Part shown: positions 43,792-52,072 of the stretch, one piece after another | How the letters are laid out: every line of letters starts with the position of its first letter | Numbering within the stretch: position 1 is the stretch's first letter | Origin: Desulforhopalus_A sp047619065 | GTDB taxonomy: Bacteria > Desulfobacterota > Desulfobulbia > Desulfobulbales > Desulfocapsaceae | Assembly (NCBI GenBank): GCA_047619065.1 | Contig: JBLHNA010000023.1 | Span: forward strand, 9,074-73,073 | Reading direction: 5' to 3' | Length of the DNA stretch: 64,000 nt | Notes under the pieces: model-generated | Database searches by the model: none | Told to the model about the DNA's origin: nothing | What the model saw: only the letters and a program-made list of their open reading frames with translations | Made by a program: the position numbers and the translations under genes

Positions 43792-45420
43792 CTGGTATCA
43801 GGAAATCTATCTGGGCTTAAAACAAACCAGATAAAAACATTAGAGCGTATTGGGAAAAAAAGGGTTCAGCGAGATTTAATAATTAACCCGGAAATGGCTC
43901 GGACGCTTTGTCAGATCTCCTCCGAGTTGAATCGGCAGATTGGTCTACTTGTGGATCGATCAGGGAAGGTTGAGGCTGTTATTGTGGGGACGCATACCTC
44001 GATTATGATCCCACAGCTTGAATCCTCCAGAGCTTCAGGAGGGAGACTGTGTGGTCTGCGTCTGATCCATACTCACCTTGCAGGTGAAGATATAAGTGAT
44101 GAAGATCTCATGGATCTTCTCTTTCTTCGTCTGGACTTTATTTCAGTGCTGAAAGTGACAGCGGAAGGGCTCCCTGAAAGGCTGTATACTGCCCACCTTT
44201 TGCCGGGTGACACACCAGGTGAAAACTGGGGATATATTACTCCTGTTCATCCCGCCAACCAGACAGAATCGGCTGAAGAGTTGATTGCGGCCATTGAAGG
44301 TGAATTTGGCCGTCGTCATAAGGTGAGTCAGGTTGACAAGAAAAAAGACAGGGCAATTCTTGTCTCTGTCTCAACAGACAAAAAACTGCAGGCCGAAGAG
44401 TCGTTAAACGAATTAGCAGAACTTGCACGGTCTGCTGATGTTGCAGTGCTGGACACTGTATTGCAGCGGAGAAATCGCGTTAATCCAAGATTGATAATGG
44501 GTAAGGGTAAACTTGCTGATATCATGATCATGGCCCTTCAGGTTGACGCTAATCTTCTGATTTTCAATGAAGAGCTTAATCCATCTCAGATTCGTTCCAT
44601 AACCGATTTTACAGATCTTAGAGTTATCGACCGCACGCAACTTATTCTCGATATTTTTGCCAGTAGGGCCCTTAGTCGTGAGGGTAAGTTACAGGTAGAG
44701 ATGGCCCAGTTAAAATATATGCTTCCCCGGCTCTCTTCTCGGGATGACGCACTTTCACGGTTAACTGGTGGTATCGGAGCACGTGGTCCTGGTGAAACAA
44801 AACTTGAAATTGATAGGAGGCGAATCAATGATCGTTTGGCCCGCCTTAGCAAAGAACTCAAGCAAGTAAGCCAAGAAAGATATCGTAGAAGGGCAAAGAG
44901 GAGAAAGAAAGAGCTCCCTGTACTTTCTCTTGTGGGTTATACCAATGCAGGTAAATCTACACTGCTTAATACTCTTACCAATAGTCACATCGTTGCAGAA
45001 AATAAACTTTTTGCAACACTTGATCCCACAAGCAGAAAGCTCAGATTCCCAACGGAAGTCGAGGTGATTTTAACCGATACCGTTGGCTTTATCAGGCATC
45101 TACCAGCAGAACTGGTACAGGCTTTTATGGCAACTCTGGAGGAATTGGAAGAAGCGGATCTGCTGGTTCATGTCATCGATGTCTCCAACCCGTCTTTTCG
45201 TCAGCAGATGGCGGTAGTTGACAAGATTCTTGGTGAATTAGAGCTTAGAGAAATTCCAATTTTGAAACTATTTAATAAAATAGATATGGTGGAAGACGAG
45301 CAGGGCATGCGAGAAATAATCGGGGACGAGGGACTTGTGGTCTCAGCGGTTAATTCTGAGACCCTTGGCCAATTCCTCACTGTAAGTGAAAAAATGATGG
45401 GTAAGATGTTAACTACTTAA
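43792..45420 (+). CDS. hflX: Ribosome-associated GTPase HflX
   Basis: Splits stalled ribosomes and binds GTP. Signatures are GGIGARGPGETKLEIDRRRI, Walker A GYTNAGKST (about 382-390), DPTSRKLRFP and DTVGFIRHLP. The first ATG in frame (43894) would lose a clearly conserved N-terminus: GNLSGLKTNQIKTLERIGKK and INPEMART are encoded before it. The frame is open back to 43774 but offers no ATG, GTG or TTG; CTG at 43792 or ATC at 43786 behind AAGAGG (43774-43779) are the only candidates, giving about 542 residues. Confidence 0.88.
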   Translation: MVSGNLSGLKTNQIKTLERIGKKRVQRDLIINPEMARTLCQISSELNRQIGLLVDRSGKVEAVIVGTHTSIMIPQLESSRASGGRLCGLRLIHTHLAGEDISDEDLMDLLFLRLDFISVLKVTAEGLPERLYTAHLLPGDTPGENWGYITPVHPANQTESAEELIAAIEGEFGRRHKVSQVDKKKDRAILVSVSTDKKLQAEESLNELAELARSADVAVLDTVLQRRNRVNPRLIMGKGKLADIMIMALQVDANLLIFNEELNPSQIRSITDFTDLRVIDRTQLILDIFASRALSREGKLQVEMAQLKYMLPRLSSRDDALSRLTGGIGARGPGETKLEIDRRRINDRLARLSKELKQVSQERYRRRAKRRKKELPVLSLVGYTNAGKSTLLNTLTNSHIVAENKLFATLDPTSRKLRFPTEVEVILTDTVGFIRHLPAELVQAFMATLEELEEADLLVHVIDVSNPSFRQQMAVVDKILGELELREIPILKLFNKIDMVEDEQGMREIIGDEGLVVSAVNSETLGQFLTVSEKMMGKMLTT

Positions 45421-45424
45421 TTTC

Positions 45425-45512
45425 ACGGGAGTCTCCAGCTTTCTTGTTTTTTACACCCCTTAAGGGGGTACTGAAAAGAGTGGCAGGTTTCCAGAATTAA
45501 GGCACTAAGCCA
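45425..45512. repeat. Fragment of dispersed repeat family 2
   Basis: TTTTTTACACCCCTTAAGGG, AAAGAGTGGCAGG and AATTAAGGCACTAA match the right half of the copies near 5100-5205 and 21270-21296. Non-coding, after hflX. Confidence 0.45.
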
Positions 45513-45618
45513 TTGTAAAAAACAACATGGTCATAGTACTACTCGGAACGGCATAAGGATCCGTAACAAAATGGATATAAATGACCAAGCTATTTCGTAA
45601 CGGCTCCTAAACGGCAAT

Positions 45619-46098
45619 TTACGGTAGAAGATAGAATCCGAGTTCTTTTTCAAAGGCTCTGTCGGCAACGAATTCGCAACCAATTCTATTGCCGTCCACA
45701 GTTCGTATTATAACCTGTCTGTACAGGACCGTCTCCCTTCGGTTGTTGAGTGTAAATACCAGAGATCCCTTATGGCCAACCTTGAGGCCATGTACCCCTC
45801 GTACTTCAAAACATGCACCTATTAAAGAAAGATTCACAATGGTTGCAATACCACCACCTCTGGCAGGAGGCTTGACGTCGTAAATCCCTTGTAATTCTGT
45901 GTCTTTTCTGAAGAATTGACGGAATTCCAACTGCAGGCTGAAGGAATGTCCACACTTGCACTTCACCTTAAGAACGTGTTGGCGATCGCGAAATTCTTCA
46001 ACAGATATGGTTTTTGCAGAGCTACATGCCGGGCATACGATAGTGGCATGGCTGTCATCTTTTACGAAAGTCTTGTTTGTAGGTGTTTGATTCGTCAT
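45619..46098 (-). CDS. PilZ-domain protein with N-terminal zinc ribbon
   Basis: 159 residues. CPAC and CKC about 28 residues apart in the first 55 residues look like a zinc-binding site. The C-terminal half has RQFFRK (the RXXXR c-di-GMP motif) and NLSLIGACFEV (the D/NXSXXG motif), so it should bind cyclic di-GMP. Effector target unknown. An HD-GYP phosphodiesterase gene at 22145-23281 shows the same messenger is in use. Confidence 0.85.
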   Translation of the reverse strand: MTNQTPTNKTFVKDDSHATIVCPACSSAKTISVEEFRDRQHVLKVKCKCGHSFSLQLEFRQFFRKDTELQGIYDVKPPARGGGIATIVNLSLIGACFEVRGVHGLKVGHKGSLVFTLNNRRETVLYRQVIIRTVDGNRIGCEFVADRAFEKELGFYLLP

Positions 46099-46317
46099 GC
46101 TATATTATATAAACCAATTTTAAATTTATCAAATTCTAGATGCAAAATAATAATAATATATTACAAAATTACTACAATAAATTGTAATGTCTATTGGCCT
46201 AAGTGCAGAATAAGTCTAAACAATGCGGTAATAAAGGGACTTTGTAAAGGAAAAATAAAATCTATTGGTCTTTTATGGGACGCAATACAACCTTGAAGCA
46301 GGTAAATATATTGTGGA

Positions 46318-46488
46318 TTAGTCGTAAATTATAGAGGTATATCTTTCTAGAGCTTTTTCAGTTTCAGCATCAAGATCAGCTGCAACTTCATGTATCTGAT
46401 ATTCTTTCCCACAGGCAGTACATCGCATGCGTACTTTTCTACACATGCGATGGACTTCAAGCTTTCCTGAGCAGTTTCTGCATTTCAT
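46318..46488 (-). CDS. 56-residue dual-CXXC zinc-ribbon protein
   Basis: Too short for most gene finders. It begins MKCRNCSGKLEVHRMCRK and contains CTACGKEYQIHEVAADLD; the two CXXC pairs (C3-C6 and C23-C26) make a compact zinc ribbon. The ATG comes four bases after the pyrE stop, so it is coupled to pyrE. It resembles a family of very small dual-CXXC (seleno)proteins of sulfate reducers; here both pairs are Cys. Function unknown. Confidence 0.75.
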   Translation of the reverse strand: MKCRNCSGKLEVHRMCRKVRMRCTACGKEYQIHEVAADLDAETEKALERYTSIIYD

Positions 46489-46492
46489 AATG

Positions 46493-47044
46493 TTAGCTGA
46501 GTAGCTGCTCTTTGGTGAAGACAGACTCTAAGGTGTAGCCAGCTTTAGCAAGTGCTTCGGTACCACCTTCCTGGCGTTCAATGAGTGTTGCGATTAATCC
46601 AACCTTAAAACCAGCAGCTTCCACTCTATCGATCACTTTTATAAGAGTCCCACCTGTTGTCACGACATCTTCAAGAAGAGCCACAGTACAACCTTCCGGC
46701 ATATTTTTTAAGCCTTCAATGTAATTTCCTGTACCGTGTCCTTTCGCTTCTTTACGGACGATGAAAGCTGGGATAGGCTTTTCTTCAAGATAACTTGCAA
46801 TGGATACAGCAGTAACTAGAGGGTCAGCTCCAAGGGTCATACCGCCGACTGCATCAATTGGAGTGGGTGCTTTTTGCAACAGTTCAAAGAGTAATTTCCC
46901 ACAAAGATAGGCACCCTCTGCAGAAAGCGAGGTCTGTTTACCATCAATATAGAAGTCTGAAGTTTTTCCAGATGTAAGGGTAAACGTGCCTTTTCTGTAT
47001 GATTTTTCGAGAAGGATTTCTTTTAAGCGTTGTCTGTTGTCCAT
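46493..47044 (-). CDS. pyrE: Orotate phosphoribosyltransferase
   Basis: Fifth step of pyrimidine synthesis. 183 residues. The PRPP-binding motif is VALLEDVVTTGGTLIKVID; FTLTSGKTSDFYIDGKQTSL at the start and KEAKGHGTGNYIEG with the catalytic Lys are typical. The start is ATG. A 258-base gap separates it from the divergent glmS. Confidence 0.96.
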   Translation of the reverse strand: MDNRQRLKEILLEKSYRKGTFTLTSGKTSDFYIDGKQTSLSAEGAYLCGKLLFELLQKAPTPIDAVGGMTLGADPLVTAVSIASYLEEKPIPAFIVRKEAKGHGTGNYIEGLKNMPEGCTVALLEDVVTTGGTLIKVIDRVEAAGFKVGLIATLIERQEGGTEALAKAGYTLESVFTKEQLLS

Positions 47045-47302
47045 GGTATTTTTTCTAACTCTCGCTGAAATAGTGGGGAATTTAAACAGTTCTAATAATT
47101 GGAGGCGATAATACCTTTTTTTGGTTATTGTTGAAAGTAAAATATATGTATTGCAGAAAAAGGATGGTTAGGCTATGGCTCTAAGAAACGACCATGGACT
47201 ATTAATTCCGGTACAGATATTGCTTTATCACAAACGTAATTATCTGTTGTCCGATACGGTTGTTCCACTACAAAAATATTGAACATATAAGAGAGGAAAA
47301 AT

Positions 47303-49144
47303 ATGTGTGGCATTGTTGGTTATTGCGGTCCGAAACGTGTTGTCCCTGTAATCCTTGAAGGTCTCAGACGACTTGAATATAGAGGCTATGATTCCGCTGG
47401 GATAGTATACCTTGAGAACGGAAAGCTTGTTAAGCATCGCGCTAAAGGGAAGTTGGCCAATCTTGAGGCAATAATTGATGATGCAATCATTGCCCCCGCA
47501 CACATTGGTTTAGGTCATACCAGATGGGCAACTCATGGAGCTCCAACTACTGAAAATGCGCACCCTCATAGTGACTGCACGGGTGATCTTGTTGTTGTTC
47601 ATAATGGCATCATTGAGAATTACCACTCTCTCAGAAATGATTTAAAGGCAAAAGGCCATATCTTCACTTCCGAGACGGATACAGAAGTATTGGCGCATCT
47701 TATAGAAGATAACCTCAATGGTGATTTGGTAGAGGCTGTTAAGAAAGCGGTCGCAATGGTTGAAGGATCCTACGCCCTTGGGGTTTTGTGGGCCAAGGAA
47801 CCTGATCGACTGATTGCTGTACGCAATCAGAGTCCATTGGTTCTGGGCGTAAGTGAGGAGGGTGGTTCATTTTTAGCATCTGATATTCCAGCCCTTCTAC
47901 CATATACGAATCAGGTGGTATTTCTTGAAGATATGGAACTCGCTATAATAACAGCTGACGAGCAAAAGGTTTTTTCTCTTGAAACTGGTGAAGCAGTTGA
48001 AAAAGAGGTGAAAACTATAAATTGGAATTCAGCCATGGCTGAAAAAGCCGGCTACAAGCACTTCATGCTCAAGGAAATATTTGAGCAACCCCAGGCAATC
48101 ACCAACACTGTTAGTGGCCGTATTAAACCAGAATCAGGTGAAGTTGACCTGCCTGAGATTAACCTGACCGATGCAGAACTCGCAAACATTGATCGAATAG
48201 TCTTTGTCGCATGTGGAACCTCTTGGCACTCTGCTTTGGTTGCAAAATACTGGATAGAAAAATATGCTCATATTCCAGTTGAGGTGGATATTGCCTCAGA
48301 ATTTCGCTATCGTCATTTGCTCTTAAATGAACGGGTATTGACTATCACTCTCTCCCAATCTGGTGAAACAGCTGATACCTTAGCCGGTTTACGAATAGCC
48401 AAAAATCTTGGTTCCAAGGTTGTTACTATTTGTAATGTGGTTGGCTCGACCATGACGCGAGAAGCTCATGGTACTATTTATACCCATGCGGGGCCCGAGA
48501 TTGGGGTCGCATCGACCAAGGCGTTTACCTCACAGTTAGCTGCTCTTTTTCTTCTGACTTTGTTTCTTGGCCAGAAAAGAAACACTATAACACAGGAAGA
48601 AAGTCTACAGTTCGGAAAAGATCTAATCGAAATCGCGGGGGTGATTGAGGGGCTGTTAGAACGGATTCAAGAAGATATGAATGTTCTCATCGAATCGTAT
48701 TATGACAGTCGTGATTTTCTCTTTATTGGACGAGGGGCAAATTTTCCGATTGCTCTTGAAGGAGCCTTGAAGCTAAAAGAAATTTCTTATATTCATGCAG
48801 AAGGGTATGCATCAGGTGAGCTGAAGCATGGTCCTATTGCACTCATTGATAAAGATATGCCTATCCTTGCCTTGGTGCCCCAGGATGATGTGTATCAGAA
48901 ATCAATTTCCAATGTTGAAGAGATTAAAGCACGCCAAGGCCGCATCATTCTCATAGGAACAGAAGGAGACACTCACCTGAAAACTATAACAGATGACGTT
49001 ATCTACCTGCCGAAGGTAGCGGATGCAATGAATCCAATTCTCTATACTATTCCAGCTCAGTTACTGTCCTACGCCATTGCAACACGACGAGGTTGCGATG
49101 TTGATCAGCCACGAAATCTGGCCAAGAGTGTTACTGTTGAGTAA
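47303..49144 (+). CDS. glmS: Glutamine-fructose-6-phosphate aminotransferase
   Basis: Makes glucosamine 6-phosphate for peptidoglycan. 613 residues: N-terminal glutaminase with the nucleophile Cys2 (MCGIVGYCGPKRVVPVILEG) and Ntn fold, then two SIS sugar-isomerase domains (VACGTSWHSALVAKYWIEKY; FIGRGANFPIALEGALKLKE), ending QPRNLAKSVTVE. No glmS ribozyme-like sequence is apparent upstream. Followed by an element region. Confidence 0.97.
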   Translation: MCGIVGYCGPKRVVPVILEGLRRLEYRGYDSAGIVYLENGKLVKHRAKGKLANLEAIIDDAIIAPAHIGLGHTRWATHGAPTTENAHPHSDCTGDLVVVHNGIIENYHSLRNDLKAKGHIFTSETDTEVLAHLIEDNLNGDLVEAVKKAVAMVEGSYALGVLWAKEPDRLIAVRNQSPLVLGVSEEGGSFLASDIPALLPYTNQVVFLEDMELAIITADEQKVFSLETGEAVEKEVKTINWNSAMAEKAGYKHFMLKEIFEQPQAITNTVSGRIKPESGEVDLPEINLTDAELANIDRIVFVACGTSWHSALVAKYWIEKYAHIPVEVDIASEFRYRHLLLNERVLTITLSQSGETADTLAGLRIAKNLGSKVVTICNVVGSTMTREAHGTIYTHAGPEIGVASTKAFTSQLAALFLLTLFLGQKRNTITQEESLQFGKDLIEIAGVIEGLLERIQEDMNVLIESYYDSRDFLFIGRGANFPIALEGALKLKEISYIHAEGYASGELKHGPIALIDKDMPILALVPQDDVYQKSISNVEEIKARQGRIILIGTEGDTHLKTITDDVIYLPKVADAMNPILYTIPAQLLSYAIATRRGCDVDQPRNLAKSVTVE

Positions 49145-49165
49145 GTGACAGTTATTTGTCGGAGA

Positions 49166-49461
49166 TGTTGTGGGTAAGTAATAAAGTTTCATCCCAAGTT
49201 ATATAGATTCATCCTTAGTAATAAAACACCATACTGAGAAATCGCTCAGCATGGTGTTCTTAGTTGTCCTTGGAATTTGCTGAACGTGAAATCAACTAGT
49301 TAGGGAATCATTGGTATGATACTTTATTATTCAATTTTAGGGTGGCAAACGTGCTGAGCGATCGTTCAGTATGAAACTTTATTTCTAAACGTGGATTCTT
49401 ACGCTACCTATAATCAATAAGTTAGGTCATTTTGAGTATGATACTTTATTAATCGTCTACA
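49166..49461 (+). mobile_element. 296-bp terminal-inverted-repeat element, copy 1
   Basis: Left end TGTTGTGGGTAAGTAATAAA, right end (as complement) TGTAGACGATTAATAAAGT; both continue into GTTTCATC/GTATCATAC. Between are internal inverted motifs such as CATACTGAGAAATCGCTCAG and CTGAGCGATCGTTCAGTATG and repeated TAATAAA-TTCAT units about 20 bases apart. No gene inside. A partial TGTCGGAGA directly to the left matches the start of the end at 62731. It fills much of the 544-base gap after glmS. Confidence 0.75.
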
Positions 49462-49462
49462 A

Positions 49463-49495
49463 CTTTGGGTGCCTGGTAGACCTTGGTACCCAAAG
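49463..49495. terminator. Hairpin right of element copy 1
   Basis: CTTTGGGTGCC and GGTACCCAAAG pair (one mismatch) around TGGTAGACCTT. No T-run follows on the plus strand, so terminator function is uncertain. Confidence 0.4.
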
Positions 49496-49688
49496 AAGAA
49501 AGTGAGTTGTGAATCATCCAATGGGGGACCAAATAAACTTATTGGGGTTTGAAGCTAAAAGTTACTATAAGCCGTGAAGGTGTTAGATTTGCTGATGGGT
49601 TGGGTGTGATTTTTGTCTTGACTCAAATTCGCCACTCCTGATACAAACATAACATGTTGCTCTTATTTTTGAGGAAAAGGAACCTGCT

Positions 49689-49928
49689 ATGACCCAACTT
49701 GTAAAATGCAAATTCTGCAAAACAGAATTTGCCTCGAATGCAAAAGCCTGCCCTAATTGCGGGAAACCCCCTTTATCCAATCACTTAGGAGTGATTGCAG
49801 TTACAATTGGTGTGATCCTTTGTGCTGTCATTTTTATCGTGCCTCGTTTGCCTTCCTTAGACCCAACGTCACTGCCCCCTCAAACCCTGGGTGAGGAAAC
49901 ATCTATGGAAACTGTTGTGGGTGAATAA
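49689..49928 (+). CDS. Zinc-ribbon plus membrane-helix small protein, C-terminus supplied by element
   Basis: 79 residues: an N-terminal zinc ribbon with C9-C12 and C22-C25 (KCKFCKTEFASNAKACPNCG), then one membrane helix (about 33-53). The last codons METVVGE and the stop lie within or at the left end of the 296-bp element at 49913, so the original end has probably been replaced by insertion. An AGGAAAAGGAACC ribosome region precedes the ATG. Flanked on both sides by the same element. Function unknown. Confidence 0.7.
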   Translation: MTQLVKCKFCKTEFASNAKACPNCGKPPLSNHLGVIAVTIGVILCAVIFIVPRLPSLDPTSLPPQTLGEETSMETVVGE

Positions 49929-50208
49929 TAAAGTTTTACCCCAAGTAATATAGATTCATCTTTAATAACAAAACACCATACTGGGAAATCGCTTAGTGTG
50001 GTGTTTTTTGTTGTTATTTGATTTTGCAGAACGTGAAATCAACGAGTTGACTAATTTCGAGTATTATACTTTATTATTCAATTTTTCAGTGGCAAATGGA
50101 CTGAGCGTTCGTTCAGTATGAAACTTTAGTTCAAAACGTGGAATTTCACGCTACCTGTAATCAATAGGTTACGTCATTTTTGGTATGACACTTTATTACT
50201 CGTCTACA
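49913..50208 (+). mobile_element. 296-bp terminal-inverted-repeat element, copy 2
   Basis: Exactly the length of copy 1 at 49166-49461 and nearly the same sequence: left end TGTTGTGGGTGAATAATAAA, right end complement TGTAGACGAGTAATAAAGTG, internal CTGAGCGTTCGTTCAGTATG and ACGTGGAATTTCACGC blocks. Non-coding. The start lies inside the last codons of the zinc-ribbon gene. Confidence 0.75.
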
Positions 50209-50415
50209 TGGGGCTTGAAAAATAGTAAAGTATCATACCTAGTAATAAAGATTCATACTGAACGGGCGTTCGAATTTCTAGTTTTAGATTCTCGTTCAGT
50301 ATGATGTTTTTCCTTCCTTTGTTGTAATTTCATAATCCTTTTCTTTTGTAGTGCCTACTTCACCAGAAAAACGAACGTTTTCTTTGCGAATCTCTTATTG
50401 AACCAAATATTAGAG
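50209..50415 (+). mobile_element. Left end region of the large unit carrying the eight-gene operon
   Basis: A degenerate end TAGTAAAGTATCATACC is followed by TAATAAAGATTCATACTG, the palindrome-forming CTGAACGGGCGTTCG / CTCGTTCAGTATG and about 110 further bases. About 180 bp of it (from about 50236) are nearly the same as 60000-60182. It starts directly at the end of element copy 2 and seems to be the left border of a unit whose right border is at 59971. Confidence 0.55.
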
Positions 50416-51427
50416 GAAAGAGAGGGGAGGTTGCATACAATTTATGGTTCTTCAGGATTAAGCGTACTTTTCGGAATCACGCAGTGTCACAGGATTGAGG
50501 GCTAGTTGAAGAACAAAAAGCTCTGCTATTGTAGATTTTACCGCATCAAATAGTTTCTATCTTCCCCTTCCCTTCCTTTGAAAAAGGGGAAGGGAAAGAA
50601 ACTGCAAAACAAAGAGTGCTCCATCTCTAGAAATTGAGGGAATTTTTAGAATGCCTTCTCCGCAGAACCTTGTTAAACGCTGGCCTCATATCAAAAGTAC
50701 GCTTGAGTCGGAAGAACCCAATTTATTATACAGGTCTGTATAACTAACAATCTATGATCACCTGCCGTCAAAAATACTGGTAACACGATTTCAAACGTAT
50801 CACGTTTCTCTTGATTCTAGCAATAGGTTATGTTAGGCAAAACGATCAATAGTAACTGACTTGCAACCAGGATTTTGAATCAAAACATATGAGTTAAGAA
50901 CGGATAGTTGAATAGGTGTTGATGAGCTGTTTGGTTTGCCAAGGCATCCCTCTATTGTTTTGCAATTTGGTTTTGAGATTTTCCTGATATGATTGACCTT
51001 AAAGATATATCGTCTAGTTGGAATTATTTTCTACTGAAGTCTCTTTCGAAATTACTGACAGTCTCTTCTGAGTCTGGTAACCGCCATGGCTAACGTTTAT
51101 TCATCTTTACAAGCTTTACACAGGTGGTGAAAAAAGTAGTCGCCCAGCACATATCCCACCATCCATCAACAACAGCGGTCTCATTTGAATAGAAAGGTAA
51201 GTTTTCAGTAATTTTGCAAGAGAACACCCAAGCTATATCATGTAAATTGGGAATATTATGATTACATTACTACATAGTGGACATAGCGATTAGGGGTTTA
51301 CTGACAATCTCATCAATTCTTCTCTCGGTGGCGGACACGATAAAGCAATAGCTCTTTGGTACGATGGGAAACATGGGGGGAATTGGTGTTGTTCACTCTT
51401 GATATTGAGTAAAGATGGAGGCTTTAG
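50416..51427. other. Non-coding stretch before the eight-gene operon
   Basis: About 1.0 kb without a supported gene. It holds a polypurine/polypyrimidine hairpin (CTTCCCCTT ... AAGGGGAAG, about 50561-50598), AT-rich DNA and short frames only. A promoter for the operon should be in the last few hundred bases but none stands out. It may contain decayed genes. Confidence 0.5.
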
Positions 51428-52057
51428 TTGAAAGGATTCAAATACATTGTTAACATAACGCTCTCTCTTTTTGTTTGGCAGTTTACTATTTTTTCTCAGC
51501 CTGGCGCCTATGCAGAGGAGAGTCTTGGAGATTCTTTAGATTGTACCAATGTGAGCGTTGACTACCTGGAGGATTCCAGCCTCACCCGGGAGGAGCGTCT
51601 TCGTCTTATGGATAAGGCCTTTTTTCAATCACTGAATAAATTTGAACTCTGCCAGAGGGCAAATAGAATGGCTGCAGCAGCTGCGGCCGCGGCAGCTGGT
51701 GGTGGTGGCGAAGTACGTGGTGAATCCGGAGCACCAGGAGAAAAGACTGGCATGTCAGGTGTCGAGTCTGTTGCAAGTTCAGCGATGTCAGGAACAGAGA
51801 CGCCCCAGGAAAATATTCATGCAGATGGGGGTTCTGGTGCCCTGCAAGATTCTCAGGATATGGCTGAATCAGGGAGCAAGACAGATGGAAATATGCAGGG
51901 CTCAGGTGGCAAACTTCCAGAAGATATTCCGCCTGCCCAAAATGACGATGCTCTTGCTGCACAAATACGCTACGCTGCTGAAAGCGAGACAGACCCCGTT
52001 AAAAGCAAGCAGCTTTGGAACGAGTACAGAAAATACAAGGGGTTGGCCACCAAATAA
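51428..52057 (+). CDS. Secreted Ala/Gly-rich low-complexity protein, operon gene 1
   Basis: 209 residues, TTG start behind GATGGAGG. An N-terminal signal peptide (about 1-31, ending AYA before EESLG) sends it out of the cytosol. A helical part (about 35-75) is followed by an alanine run and glycine/serine/glutamate-rich low complexity (about 77-165), and a Lys/Glu-rich C-terminus. I recognise no family. First gene of the operon that also encodes an ExbB-type motor and VWA proteins; it may be a periplasmic or surface component. Confidence 0.75.
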   Translation: MKGFKYIVNITLSLFVWQFTIFSQPGAYAEESLGDSLDCTNVSVDYLEDSSLTREERLRLMDKAFFQSLNKFELCQRANRMAAAAAAAAAGGGGEVRGESGAPGEKTGMSGVESVASSAMSGTETPQENIHADGGSGALQDSQDMAESGSKTDGNMQGSGGKLPEDIPPAQNDDALAAQIRYAAESETDPVKSKQLWNEYRKYKGLATK

Positions 52058-52072
52058 GAGCAGAGATACATC

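Noticed and set aside
47045..47302. glmS ribozyme upstream of glmS
   Set aside because: I see no conserved ribozyme core in the 258-base gap; the ribozyme is mainly known in Firmicutes.
49166..50208. Integron gene-cassette array with attC sites
   Set aside because: There are palindromes, but I see no GTTRRRY core sites at the cassette borders and no integrase gene; the TGT/ACA tips and fixed length suit transposon ends better.
49166..50300. CRISPR array, because of repeated TAATAAA-TTCAT units about 20 bases apart
   Set aside because: The units are only partly similar, have no unique spacers of 30-40 bases, and fit terminal repeats of elements instead. No cas genes are in the window.
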